In this document: positions 43,601-52,548 of the stretch, in pieces | Layout: the number at the start of each line of letters is the position of its first letter | How positions within the stretch are numbered: position 1 is the stretch's first letter | NCBI GenBank assembly: GCA_031547595.1 | Contig: JAVBRU010000085.1 | Location: 1 to 64,000, forward strand | Length of the DNA: 64,000 nucleotides | Reading direction: 5' to 3' | DNA from: JAVBRU01 sp031547595 | Lineage (GTDB): Bacteria; Bacillota; Clostridia; Christensenellales; Aristaeellaceae | Made by a program: the position numbers and the translations under genes | The notes under the pieces: model-generated | The model's input: the letters and a program-made list of their open reading frames with translations, nothing else | What the model was told of the DNA's origin: nothing | The model's database searches: none

Positions 43601-45100
43601 TTATAGCAGGATGCAGATCATGCCGCCGTTGCCTTCGTTCAGCATTTTGGTCAGCGCGCTCTGGATTTTCTCCTGCGTATCTACCGGCATGTGCTGCAAT
43701 TTGCCCGACAACCCCTCCTGCACCAGGTCGCTGAGGGATTTGCCAAAGAAGTTGGTCTGCCACAGGCTTTGCGGATTGGTCTTGTATTCCTCAGCCAGGA
43801 AGTTCACAAACTCCTCGCTTTGCTCCTGGCTGCCCAACACCGGCGTGATCTCCGTCTCGATGTCCGAGCGGATGAGGTGCAGCGTGGGTGCACTGGCACG
43901 CAGGCGCACGCCATAGCGGTTGCCCTGGCGCATCAGCTCCGGCTCCTGCAGACTGATTTCGCTCATCGCGGGGGTCACAAGGCCATAGCCCGTTTGCTGC
44001 ACGGCGCTGAGCGCCCCGGCCACGCGGTCGTATTCCTTCTTGGCGCTCACAAGCTCCTTCATCAGGGACAATAGGTGCGCGTCGCCTGTGATCTCCGTGC
44101 CGCATTGCTCGCTGAGAATTTGGTTGAAAAGGCCCTCCTTGATGGGCAAGGTGTAGCTGACTGCGCCCTCGCCCAGCACCGTCTGCTCGTTTTGCGGTGC
44201 CAGCAGATACGGAGATTCCGCAAACGCAGAAGCCACACGGTTTTTATCGCGCACGCGGCTGAGGTTCGCACCCAGCTTTCGCACGCTGTCCAGCGCGTGC
44301 TGCGCCAGCCAATGGTCGGTATCCAGCGCACCCACCCAAGTGGGCAGGGTGAAGCGCATTTCGCGCAGCGGAAACTCCTGCAGCGCGGAGCTGAGCAGCG
44401 TGCTGATATCCGAGAGCGTCATGTTTTTTACGTCCACCAGATTGACCGGCACATCATACTTGGCAGAGAGCGCTTCCTTTAAACGGATGGCCTCGTCAGA
44501 CTGCGGATGCGCGGAGTTGAGCACGATGATAAAGGGCTTGCCAAGGGTCTGAAGCTCGCGTACCACCTGTTCTTCGGCGGGCACATAATTGGTGCGGGGC
44601 AGCTCGGCAATGGTGCCGTCGGTTGTCATCACAACGCCAAGGGTGGCATGATCGGCCATCACTTTGCGCGTGCCCAGCTCCGCCGCTTCCTCAAAGGGCA
44701 TATCGCGGTCCGACCAGGGGGTGGACACCATACGCGCGTTCTCGCCCTCCTGGGTGCCCAGCGCGCCGCGGATCAGGTAGCCCACAGAATCCACCATGCG
44801 CACGCGCGCCGTTACATTATCTGCCAGGGTAACAGTGGCCGCGCCCTCGCCGGGCACAAACTTGGGCTGGGTGGTCATGATGCTGCGGCCAGAGCCGGAC
44901 TGCGGCAGTTCATCCTGCAGGCGGTCGCGCTTGGGGCCGGGCGGCACCAAGGGCAGCACCAGCTTCTCCATAAAGTTGGTGATAAATGTGCTCTTGCCCG
45001 TGCGCACGGGGCCGACTACGCCGATGTACAGATCGCCCTGGGTGCGCTCGGCAATGTCTTTGTAAAGGGGTTTCGCGCCCCGCTTACTCTCCTGATCCAT
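43601..45100 (-). CDS. spoIVA: Stage IV sporulation protein A
   Basis: A 499-residue ATPase, close to the 492 residues of the Bacillus protein. Walker A is GPVRTGKST, and the SpoIVA-specific stretch TTQPKFVPGEGAATVTL and MVDSVGYLIRGA follow. It hydrolyses ATP and polymerises on the forespore surface as the base of the spore coat, so the organism forms endospores or descends from one that did. The ATG follows AAAGGAGG. Confidence 0.96.
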   Translation of the reverse strand: MDQESKRGAKPLYKDIAERTQGDLYIGVVGPVRTGKSTFITNFMEKLVLPLVPPGPKRDRLQDELPQSGSGRSIMTTQPKFVPGEGAATVTLADNVTARVRMVDSVGYLIRGALGTQEGENARMVSTPWSDRDMPFEEAAELGTRKVMADHATLGVVMTTDGTIAELPRTNYVPAEEQVVRELQTLGKPFIIVLNSAHPQSDEAIRLKEALSAKYDVPVNLVDVKNMTLSDISTLLSSALQEFPLREMRFTLPTWVGALDTDHWLAQHALDSVRKLGANLSRVRDKNRVASAFAESPYLLAPQNEQTVLGEGAVSYTLPIKEGLFNQILSEQCGTEITGDAHLLSLMKELVSAKKEYDRVAGALSAVQQTGYGLVTPAMSEISLQEPELMRQGNRYGVRLRASAPTLHLIRSDIETEITPVLGSQEQSEEFVNFLAEEYKTNPQSLWQTNFFGKSLSDLVQEGLSGKLQHMPVDTQEKIQSALTKMLNEGNGGMICILL

Positions 45101-45132
45101 GAAATTGCCTCCTTTAACCGTCTTGTCGTGGT

Positions 45133-45162
45133 AACATATGCGGCAAATAATCATAGTATGAA
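45133..45162 (-). promoter_or_regulatory. Likely sigma-E promoter of spoIVA
   Basis: On the minus strand TTCATACT (-35, 45155-45162), 14 bases, CATATGTT (-10, 45133-45140), near the sigma-E consensus ATA-rich -35 and CATACANT -10. spoIVA is a sigma-E gene in Bacillus. Confidence 0.6.
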
Positions 45163-45174
45163 AAAAATAAAGTC

Positions 45175-45203
45175 TTGCATCAAAATACATCCTGTGTTAT
45201 ACT
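45175..45203 (+). promoter_or_regulatory. Promoter of the ABC-2 exporter operon
   Basis: TTGCAT (45175-45180), 17 bases, TATACT (45198-45203). The -35 is weak. Confidence 0.55.
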
Positions 45204-45252
45204 ACTTTTCCTGCGTTTTTACATACTCGTCCGCTTTATATGGAGGTTTATC

Positions 45253-46218
45253 ATGTCTTTCATTCAAGTCAATGGCCTGAGCAAATCTTTTGCGGTGCGC
45301 AAAAAGCGGCAGCAAGGAGCCCTGCTGCGCGAGAAGACCTGGGTGCACGCCCTGGAGGATGTGAATTTCTCCATTGATCAGGGCGAACTGGTGGGCTATA
45401 TCGGCCCCAACGGCGCGGGCAAATCCACCACCGTCAAAATCCTCAGCGGTATTTTGACACCGGACAGCGGCACGGTGCAAGTGGGCGGCCTGGTGCCCTG
45501 GAAGGAGCGCAAGGCGCATGTGGCGCGCATCGGCGTGGTGTTTGGCCAGCGTACGCAGTTGTGGTGGGATGTGCCGGTGCTGGACAGCTACCAGCTGCTG
45601 CGCGATATCTACCGCGTGCCCCAGGCGGCCTACCAAAAAAGGCTGGACGAGCTGACCGAGGCACTGCTGCTAAGTGAGCTTCTGCGCACGCCGCTGCGCC
45701 AGCTATCCCTTGGCCAGCGCATGCGGGCAGAGCTTGCAGGGTCGCTGTTGCACAGCCCGCAGCTGCTTTTCCTGGACGAGCCCACGATTGGCCTCGATGC
45801 CGTGAGCAAGCTGGCGCTGCGTGATTTCCTCAAACACGAGAATCAGCTGCATCAGACCACTATCCTCCTTACCACCCACGATATGGAGGACATCGCGGCG
45901 CTTTGCCCGCGCGTGATGGTGCTGGGGCATGGCAAGCTGCTGTTTGACGGGGATTTGCAAAAACTGCTGTCCAGGTATGATACCCTTCGCACCGTGCATG
46001 TGCGCTATTCTCATGATATCGCGCTGCCGCAGTTGCCGTTAAGCTGCGCTGTGCGCCACGAAAACGAAGAATACAACATCACCTATGCGCCAGCTGAGGT
46101 GCCCACCCAGCAGCTTTTGAACCTTCTGCAAGCCGCGGGCGATATCCGGGAGCTCACCGTGCAGCCCCAGAACACCGATCATATGATCGCCGCCATGTAT
46201 CAGGAGCTGGCGTTATGA
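45253..46218 (+). CDS. ABC-2 exporter ATP-binding protein (viologen-exporter type)
   Basis: A 321-residue ABC ATPase with Walker A GPNGAGKST, VFGQRTQLWWD, signature LSLGQRMR, Walker B LLFLDEP and switch TTHDMED, followed by a small C-terminal domain. FGQRTQLWWD is typical of the ATPase paired with DUF990-type permeases. It starts at the ATG after GGAGG. Confidence 0.9.
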   Translation: MSFIQVNGLSKSFAVRKKRQQGALLREKTWVHALEDVNFSIDQGELVGYIGPNGAGKSTTVKILSGILTPDSGTVQVGGLVPWKERKAHVARIGVVFGQRTQLWWDVPVLDSYQLLRDIYRVPQAAYQKRLDELTEALLLSELLRTPLRQLSLGQRMRAELAGSLLHSPQLLFLDEPTIGLDAVSKLALRDFLKHENQLHQTTILLTTHDMEDIAALCPRVMVLGHGKLLFDGDLQKLLSRYDTLRTVHVRYSHDIALPQLPLSCAVRHENEEYNITYAPAEVPTQQLLNLLQAAGDIRELTVQPQNTDHMIAAMYQELAL

Positions 46219-47015
46219 GCACGATCAGAGCTTATTATGCGGTGTTCCGCATGCGCTGGAAGGTGGAGACCCAATACCGCGCGGCTGCGCTGGGCGGCGT
46301 GTTTTGCCAGCTCTTTTTCGGGCTGATGCTGATCGCGCTGTACAACGCGCTGTATCAAAACAAGCAGCAGGATATGCCGCTGGCCACCATCGTTACTTAT
46401 GTGTGGCTGCAGCAGAGCTTTTTCCGCATGCTGCTGTCTAACGATAACGAACTGTCCAACACCATCTTGACCGGCGGCATGGCTTACGAGATCGTACGGC
46501 CGATGACGCCCTATTGGTTCTACTATATGCGCGCACTGGCGCAAAAAATCGTAGGCACGGCCCTTCGCGCCGCCCCCATGCTGGCGGTTGCGTGTGTGCT
46601 GCCCTCCGCCTACCGCATCGGCGCGCCGGTGGGGCTGCCGCAGTTTCTTTGCTTCCTCCTTGGCGTAGGGCTTGGGCTGATCTGCGTTTGCGCACTGACA
46701 AACATCGGAATGGCCTTCACCATCCGCTCACTGGACGGGCGGGGTATTCAGGGCATGCTCAATTTGATGATCTGCTCGTTGGCGGGCAATATTCTGCCCC
46801 TCACGCTGTTTCCCGACAGCTGGCAAAGGTTCCTCGCCTATTCCCCCTTCACGCAGCTGCTGGACACCCCCATCCGCGTATACACCGGCGCGTATGCCAT
46901 GGCCGATGTGCCGCGCGCGCTGGCCATCCAGGCCATTTGGGCGGTTATCTTGATCTTGATCGGCATGCGGATGTGGCGCAGCAACCTGAAGCGCATTATC
47001 GTGCAGGGAGGTTAA
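46215..47015 (+). CDS. ABC-2 exporter permease 1 (DUF990 type)
   Basis: A 266-residue membrane protein with six hydrophobic helices; overlaps the ATPase gene by ATGA. MRWKVETQYRAAALGGVFCQ is typical of this permease family. It forms a heterodimer with the next permease. Confidence 0.85.
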   Translation: MSTIRAYYAVFRMRWKVETQYRAAALGGVFCQLFFGLMLIALYNALYQNKQQDMPLATIVTYVWLQQSFFRMLLSNDNELSNTILTGGMAYEIVRPMTPYWFYYMRALAQKIVGTALRAAPMLAVACVLPSAYRIGAPVGLPQFLCFLLGVGLGLICVCALTNIGMAFTIRSLDGRGIQGMLNLMICSLAGNILPLTLFPDSWQRFLAYSPFTQLLDTPIRVYTGAYAMADVPRALAIQAIWAVILILIGMRMWRSNLKRIIVQGG

Positions 47016-47017
47016 TG

Positions 47018-47815
47018 ATGGATACGATCAAATTATACTTCCATTCCATGGCCATGCTGATGAAATGCCAGTTAGAATACCGCAGTTCCTTCATCATGCA
47101 AACCCTGGCCCAAATCGTGATGGAGGCGGGCGAACTGATGGCCGTGCTGCTGATCATCGACCGTTTTGACGCGCTCAACCAGTGGACGGGCGGCAACCTT
47201 TTGTTCTTCTTTGGCGCGATGAGCGTCACATTCTATTTAGTGGAATGCTTCGCCCGCGGCGTCACCAACTTCAGCCCCGTGGTGCGCAGCGGTGCCCTTG
47301 ACACCATGCTGCTGCGCCCGCGCGGCGTGCTCACGCAGGTGATGTGCTATGCGGTAGACCCCCGGCGCATCGGCGCGGTGGCCATCGGCGCGGTATCGCT
47401 CATGATGGGCGCGGCGCAATCGGCCATCACATGGACGGCAATCAAGGTGCTGGCCTATCTCTGGGCTACAATCTGCGGCGGCGCGCTGATCCTCGGCCTC
47501 TTCCTGATTGAAGCCACGCTGTCTATCCATTCGGTGGCGTCCATTGAGGTGGTCAACGTGCTGACCTACGGCGGACGCAGCACCTGCCAGTACCCCGTGG
47601 ACATCTTTCCTGATATGCTCAAAAATTTGTTTCTGATCATCGCGCCCTTTGGCTTGACATTGCATGTGCCCCTCGCGTATATTCTGGATAAGCCTTTGTT
47701 TGGCTGGCCAGGCTGGACGGTGGCTGCATTGCCTCCCGCGGGCTTTCTCTTCTTTCTTTTGATGTACTATCTGTTCCGCCTCAGCCTGCACCGTTATCGT
47801 TCCACAGGGAGCTGA
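47018..47815 (+). CDS. ABC-2 exporter permease 2 (DUF990 type)
   Basis: A 265-residue permease with six helices, including FGAMSVTFYLVECFARGV and the YPVDIFP segment found in the second DUF990 partner. The ATG at 47018 is six bases after GGAGG; a much longer frame extending upstream overlaps permease 1 and is not used. The operon ends shortly before recO. Confidence 0.85.
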   Translation: MDTIKLYFHSMAMLMKCQLEYRSSFIMQTLAQIVMEAGELMAVLLIIDRFDALNQWTGGNLLFFFGAMSVTFYLVECFARGVTNFSPVVRSGALDTMLLRPRGVLTQVMCYAVDPRRIGAVAIGAVSLMMGAAQSAITWTAIKVLAYLWATICGGALILGLFLIEATLSIHSVASIEVVNVLTYGGRSTCQYPVDIFPDMLKNLFLIIAPFGLTLHVPLAYILDKPLFGWPGWTVAALPPAGFLFFLLMYYLFRLSLHRYRSTGS

Positions 47816-47819
47816 TTGT

Positions 47820-48575
47820 TTGCCGTCCATCACCACCCAGGGCATTGTGCTTCGCCATGCGGACTACCGTGAGAACGACCGCATGCTCACTTTATTGACC
47901 CCCCAGGGGCGCATCGACGCCTTGGCACGCGGCTGCAAGCGCCCCACCAGCCCGCTCTTGCCGTGCACAGAGTGGTTTGTCCTCGGCGAATATGTGATCT
48001 TCCAAAGCAAGGGGCACGCCACCGTCACCGCGTGCCAGCTGACCGATACCTTTTATGATCTTCGCACCGATTATGATAAGCTGACCTGCGCCACCTACCT
48101 GCTGGGCATCTGCGAGGCCGCCGCCCAGCCCGGCGAAAACACGGCCGATCTTTTCCTCCTGCTGGCGCGCGCGCTGGCGCGCCTCACCTATTCCACGCTC
48201 GACCAGCACGCTGTCACCGCGGCATTCCTCCTGCATTTTGCCGCCATCAGTGGCTACCGGCCGCGCCTTCAGCACTGCGTGCACTGCCTGCAGCGCGTGG
48301 AGCCTGCCGCTTGCCGGCATTTTGATATCGAAGAGGGCGGCCTTGTCTGCCGCACTTGTGATAATCCGCAGCTGAACACTTTGCCCGTCACATACCCGCA
48401 AATCGCCTGGATGGAGGATGTCCTCAAGAACGGCGTCGAAAAAACAACCTGCGCGCCCAATGACGCACCGCTGTCTTTATTGAAGCAATATGTTGACCTG
48501 CGCATGGAAAAGCAGGTACCCGGCGCAAAGACGCTGGGACGTACGATCCGGCAGGTGACGATACGGCGGAGGTAA
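47820..48575 (+). CDS. recO: DNA repair protein RecO
   Basis: A 251-residue protein with an N-terminal OB fold (TTQGIVLRHADYRENDRMLTL, shown in part) and a C-terminal zinc knuckle (CVHCLQ and CRTCDN). It loads RecA in the RecFOR pathway. It starts at TTG eight bases after GGGAG and four bases after the exporter gene, so it is co-transcribed. Confidence 0.93.
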   Translation: MPSITTQGIVLRHADYRENDRMLTLLTPQGRIDALARGCKRPTSPLLPCTEWFVLGEYVIFQSKGHATVTACQLTDTFYDLRTDYDKLTCATYLLGICEAAAQPGENTADLFLLLARALARLTYSTLDQHAVTAAFLLHFAAISGYRPRLQHCVHCLQRVEPAACRHFDIEEGGLVCRTCDNPQLNTLPVTYPQIAWMEDVLKNGVEKTTCAPNDAPLSLLKQYVDLRMEKQVPGAKTLGRTIRQVTIRRR

Positions 48576-48582
48576 AGAGGCC

Positions 48583-48655
48583 TGCGGTGGGCTACTCGCC
48601 CCCCGAACCCCCTCGGCAGGAGACCAGTCTCCTGCACCTCACTTGGGTATCGAAC
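48583..48655 (-). repeat. Two-hairpin dispersed repeat, copy 5
   Basis: On the minus strand hairpin 1 is a perfect GCAGGAGAC/GTCTCCTGC (48616-48635), then CGAGGGGGTTCGG, then GGGC-GAGTA-GCCC. Best-preserved copy of the family. Confidence 0.65.
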
Positions 48656-48684
48656 CAAGCTGCTTGAGTGTATGTGCGGGTACG

Positions 48685-48743
48685 AAAAGCGCTGTGGATG
48701 ACCTTTGGAATGCAAGCATTCCACGGCCACCACAGCGCTTTTT
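48685..48743 (+). terminator. Two-tier hairpin terminator after recO
   Basis: Outer stem AAAAGCGCTGTGG/CCACAGCGCTTTT encloses a second stem TGGAATGC/GCATTCCA; T-rich on both strands, so it can stop transcription either way. The rest of 48744-48837 has only minor hairpins and no gene. Confidence 0.75.
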
Positions 48744-48837
48744 CTGCCATCCGTTACACGGCTGGCCAGTGGCTTAACGCCACTACCCGTACACCTGAAT
48801 TACAGTAGGTACCCGTGAAAACCAAACGGTATCCCCG

Positions 48838-50349
48838 TCACTTCAGCCCATAAAACTGCGATGCATCAAACCCTGCCAGCTGCGCGGTGCAATCAGGCGC
48901 AGGCAATATCTCAACCAGACAAAGCTGGTTCGGCTGCAAATCGAGGGTCAGGATATACTGTCCATCAGCTTCGCAAAGCACCTGCGTGGTATACAGTGGC
49001 TCTGCCGCGTGCGTCAGCACGGCATGCTGGGCGGCGGTAAGGGTCAAGGGTTTGCCAAGGTCGCTCCATGCTTGCAGGGGGTCACAAACGCCCTGCCCCA
49101 CCGTTTGTCGCGCGGCCACCGCGCGGGCACAGAATGCGGGTAAAGTAAGGGTGTATGGCTTAAAGGCAGACTGTGCCTGGCCGATCAAGTCCTGATAGTT
49201 CCAGGCCACAATCGCATAGCTGCCATCGGCGCGGCGGGTAACCAAGAGGTTTTCATCGCGGTACAGCAGGGTATCGCCCAGCTGCTTGAAGAACGCAAAG
49301 GTGTAGAAGGTAGGCTTTTTGATACCGCTGCCGCTGATGAGGCCAAACCCGCCGTGGAATTCGGACAGCGGCACGCCCTCCTCCTCGAACACATCGCTGA
49401 ATGTCCAATAGGAGTACCCCTGAGCGTACTCGCCTGCCTGGCTGAGGATACGCGCCATATACGCAGCATTGAATGCGGTGTCGTGAACGGGGCAGCGGGA
49501 GTTGTAGGACGAGTTAAATTCGGTGATATACAGCGGCAAATCCTTCACGGTGCCGTAGCGCGCCATAATCTCGCGGGTCTCTTGCAATTCGTCAATCATG
49601 CGGGTGGGCGGCATCATATCGTGATAGAAGTATTGGCCGTTGCGCGTGGGCGAGCCGGCGGTGTAGCAGTGCCGCGCCACAAAATCAAGCGGCAGGTTTT
49701 TCTCTTCGCAGTATGCGAAAAAGCTTACCAGCCAATGCTCGGTATCCACGCCGCAAATGGCGGGGCCGCCCACCTGCAGGCGGGGACTGACGCGCTTGAC
49801 ACTGGCCGCCGTCGCCTCGTACAGGTCAAAATAGTCCTGCATAGTGCCCGACCAGAAGGGCGAAATATTCGGCTCGTTCCACACTTCGATCGGCCAGGCG
49901 GCCACCTGTTCGATGCCATAGCGGCTGATGAGGTGGCGCAGGGTGCTCTCCACCAGCGCCTGCCAGGCGGCGGCATCGCGGGGCGGGGTCACATTGCCCT
50001 TCCAGAAAAAAATGGTCTGCTCGCCGCTCGCAATGGGCGGCGGCATAAAGCCCAGCTCGATAAAGGGCTTGATTCCCTGGCGCAAATAGCGGTCGAATAC
50101 CCGGTCGAGGTAGGTGAAATTATAGGTCACCACATCCTGGCCGTCCACCTTGTGCACATGATAGATGCCCATTTCCTCGCAAAACAGGCCGTGGCCGCGG
50201 ATATACTCAAAGCCGATTTCTTTTTGTGTAACAGAAAGGTGCTGCTGGTAATCCTCGCGCAGCGCCAGCGCCATCTTGCCCGTACCAATGCAATAGGCCG
50301 CGCGGTTCAAGAACGGCACGGCCTGTTGGGGGTCCAATACAACGTTCAT
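48838..50349 (-). CDS. Glycoside hydrolase family 39 (beta-xylosidase-like)
   Basis: A 503-residue cytosolic (no signal peptide) GH39 enzyme. The acid/base Glu lies in EVWNEPN and the nucleophile Glu in YITEFNSS, on a TIM barrel followed by a beta domain. It starts at the ATG after AAAGGAG. Being intracellular, it likely cleaves short imported xylosides or similar oligosaccharides. It has its own promoter and lies 68 bases after the dehydrogenase gene on the same strand. Confidence 0.88.
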   Translation of the reverse strand: MNVVLDPQQAVPFLNRAAYCIGTGKMALALREDYQQHLSVTQKEIGFEYIRGHGLFCEEMGIYHVHKVDGQDVVTYNFTYLDRVFDRYLRQGIKPFIELGFMPPPIASGEQTIFFWKGNVTPPRDAAAWQALVESTLRHLISRYGIEQVAAWPIEVWNEPNISPFWSGTMQDYFDLYEATAASVKRVSPRLQVGGPAICGVDTEHWLVSFFAYCEEKNLPLDFVARHCYTAGSPTRNGQYFYHDMMPPTRMIDELQETREIMARYGTVKDLPLYITEFNSSYNSRCPVHDTAFNAAYMARILSQAGEYAQGYSYWTFSDVFEEEGVPLSEFHGGFGLISGSGIKKPTFYTFAFFKQLGDTLLYRDENLLVTRRADGSYAIVAWNYQDLIGQAQSAFKPYTLTLPAFCARAVAARQTVGQGVCDPLQAWSDLGKPLTLTAAQHAVLTHAAEPLYTTQVLCEADGQYILTLDLQPNQLCLVEILPAPDCTAQLAGFDASQFYGLK

Positions 50350-50388
50350 ACTGATTGCTCCTTTGGATACCAAATATATGCAATCAGT
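50350..50388 (-). promoter_or_regulatory. Nested palindrome at the GH39 promoter/leader
   Basis: ACTGATTGC (50380-50388, minus strand) pairs with GCAATCAGT (50350-50358) just before the ATG; inside it TTTGG pairs with CCAAA. It overlaps the -10 box and the ribosome binding site. Confidence 0.55.
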
Positions 50389-50414
50389 GTATCACAACGC
50401 GCGCGGAATGTAAA
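50386..50414 (-). promoter_or_regulatory. Promoter of the GH39 gene
   Basis: TTTACA (50409-50414), 17 bases, TACACT (50386-50391) on the minus strand. Confidence 0.7.
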
Positions 50415-50417
50415 GTG

Positions 50418-51494
50418 TCAGGAGATTCTACGCAGCCCTTTGGCAAAGCGCGCACACTCTGCCTTGCCGCTGATGTAGTCAAGGGCGGGCCCTGTGGCGG
50501 ATAATAGATCGATTTGAACATCGTCCAGGGTTACGCCGATGTCGGCCAGTGTGCACGGCAACTGCACGGCTTGCATAAAGGCCTGCAGCATTTGGCGCTC
50601 GTTTTCCAAATCCAGAAAATCCAGCTGCGCCAGCAGCCCTACGCCCACCACCTCGCCATGCAGCGCGGCGGCGCAGGCTGCGGTGTGATGCGTACGCAGG
50701 CTTTCGTACAGTGCATGTGCCAGCGCTGATTGATACATGCCCCGCGCCGCGCCGCTAACCAGCCCGGTGGTGGCGATGCACAGATACACCGCATCAAACA
50801 GCAGCGGCGAGGCAGGATCGCCCAGCGCGTCCAGCATGCCCGCACCGTCGGTAATCAGGCGGTCGTAGATATGCTTTGCCAGCAGCATAGCCGTGGCCTC
50901 GTCCTCACGGGCCATGACACGGCGCAGGCGGTGGTGGCAGATTTCCAGCCACTTGGCCATGGCATCCACCATGCCCGCCGCCAGCAAGCGCCGGGGCTGC
51001 GCCGCCATCAGCTGCATATCGCACAGCACGCAGTCCACCTCTTTGCGAAAGAACACTGAGCCACGGCAAGCGCCCTTCGCGGTATATACCACAGACAGCG
51101 GCGTGTATGCCGCGCAGGTGGCGGCACATGTGGGAATATTGATAAGCGGCACGTCCATACAGCTCGCCAGCAGCTTGGCAAAGTCCATCATCCGCCCGCC
51201 GCCCACGCCTACCAGCAGGTCAGTGCCATTTGCGGTCAGCCGTGCGGTAAATTCCGCCGCTTTTTCCTCGCTGCAAGCGCCGTCATAGCACGTGGCTTCA
51301 AAGGGGATCCCTGCCTGCTGCAAGGACGCAAATAATCTTTCCTGCACCAAGGGCAGTGTGTGCGGGCCTCCCAGCACGTATGCCTTGGTGCCGTGCAGGC
51401 GCAGCGCCTCCTGCCCGGCCAGTTCCAGCGCGCCCTCCTGCTGGATATAGCGCCCGCAGCCCAGCTTATAGGCAAAATCCCGCTGCCCGATCAT
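50418..51494 (-). CDS. GldA-like iron/zinc-dependent alcohol dehydrogenase
   Basis: A 358-residue dehydrogenase of the glycerol-dehydrogenase family. NAD loop GVGGGRMMDFAK, metal Asp in AAGMVDAMAK, and metal His residues in the HALYESLR and ALHGEVVGVG segments. It oxidises a secondary alcohol or reduces a keto compound; the natural substrate is not certain. It overlaps the nucleoside hydrolase gene by 4 bases (ATGA). Confidence 0.88.
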   Translation of the reverse strand: MIGQRDFAYKLGCGRYIQQEGALELAGQEALRLHGTKAYVLGGPHTLPLVQERLFASLQQAGIPFEATCYDGACSEEKAAEFTARLTANGTDLLVGVGGGRMMDFAKLLASCMDVPLINIPTCAATCAAYTPLSVVYTAKGACRGSVFFRKEVDCVLCDMQLMAAQPRRLLAAGMVDAMAKWLEICHHRLRRVMAREDEATAMLLAKHIYDRLITDGAGMLDALGDPASPLLFDAVYLCIATTGLVSGAARGMYQSALAHALYESLRTHHTAACAAALHGEVVGVGLLAQLDFLDLENERQMLQAFMQAVQLPCTLADIGVTLDDVQIDLLSATGPALDYISGKAECARFAKGLRRIS

Positions 51495-52414
51495 GCCTTT
51501 TTCTCCCCCGTCAGGCGGGAAAACAAATCGGCAAACAGCGCATCGCGGTGAATGGTGTACACATAGCGGAAGGGATGGCGCGTATCGTCGCGGCTGAACC
51601 CGCCGTCATATTGCGGCACGGGGCTGGAGGTGAGGTAGCTCTTCATCAGGCGGTTGTTGTCGTTCAGCAGCCAGCCCACCGCCGCCACGTCCCAGATCAC
51701 GCGGCTCCAGGGCTTGCCCTTGGCATAGCTCTCGGCCTCGGATATGGTGTTGGCGGCCAGATAATCGCACAACGCGTTCTTGCCCTTCAGCCAATGGTTC
51801 AGCTCCGGCCCGGTGGTATGCAAAATATCCACCACGCCAAAGCAGGGCAGCTGCACCAGCGGCACGCCACAGCCAAAGACCACCCGCGCGCCCGCCACAT
51901 CCTGGCGCAGGTTAAACTCTTTCCAGTTCGGCCAATGCAGTGCGTTGCCGCCCAGCCACACCAGCACCATTTTGTCCTTGATAGACGGCTCCAGCAGCAG
52001 CGCGGAGGCCACATTGGTGATCGCGCCAATCGCCACCACATACAGGGGATTTTCCATCGTATATTGCATGGCCAGTGCAGCCAGATGCCGCGCAGCGGGG
52101 GAATCCACCGGTGTGCGCTCATCGGGCAGATAAGCCGTAGACCCCTTGAAGGTGACAGCCTTCATGTCAGCACGCCCAGCCAAATCCAGCAGCTTCAGGA
52201 TTTCGTCATAGCTTTTTTCCATGCCGTCCGCCGGGCTTGTGGATTTCTTATTCAAAAACGGCGCGGCATACAGCGCCTTGGTGGTCAGCTTCTCCCCCGC
52301 GTGCAGCAAATAGGCAATGGCAAACTGGTCGTCAATCTCGTTATACGCGTCGGTATCCAGCACCACATCCACCGGGTGCGCAGGGTATTGCAGCCTTTGC
52401 TCCATCGTCATCAT
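51491..52414 (-). CDS. Inosine-uridine-type nucleoside hydrolase
   Basis: A 307-residue enzyme. The calcium-binding motif of the family, DxDxxxxDD, appears as DTDAYNEIDDQFA near residue 20. It cleaves the N-glycosidic bond of ribonucleosides or a related ribosyl compound. First gene of a two-gene operon with the dehydrogenase. The start is the ATG after AAGGAGGG; an extended -10 (TGCTATACT) lies upstream. Confidence 0.88.
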   Translation of the reverse strand: MMTMEQRLQYPAHPVDVVLDTDAYNEIDDQFAIAYLLHAGEKLTTKALYAAPFLNKKSTSPADGMEKSYDEILKLLDLAGRADMKAVTFKGSTAYLPDERTPVDSPAARHLAALAMQYTMENPLYVVAIGAITNVASALLLEPSIKDKMVLVWLGGNALHWPNWKEFNLRQDVAGARVVFGCGVPLVQLPCFGVVDILHTTGPELNHWLKGKNALCDYLAANTISEAESYAKGKPWSRVIWDVAAVGWLLNDNNRLMKSYLTSSPVPQYDGGFSRDDTRHPFRYVYTIHRDALFADLFSRLTGEKKA

Positions 52415-52498
52415 GTTTCGTCCCTCCTTATGTTGCCTGCAGTATAGCATGTCGGCAAACAGCCCTGCTTTTACGAAAGCCGATACTATTTATATCAA

Positions 52499-52527
52499 TT
52501 GGCTTTTTGCGCAAAATGTGTTATACT
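52499..52527 (+). promoter_or_regulatory. Promoter of the AraC-type gene
   Basis: TTGGCT (52499-52504), 17 bases, TATACT (52522-52527). Confidence 0.6.
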
Positions 52528-52548
52528 GCCGCTAAAGGGGGCGAGCGG

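Noticed and set aside
46514..47017. 167-codon extension upstream of exporter permease 2
   Set aside because: It overlaps permease 1 in another frame; the GGAGG-spaced ATG at 47018 gives a normal-length permease.
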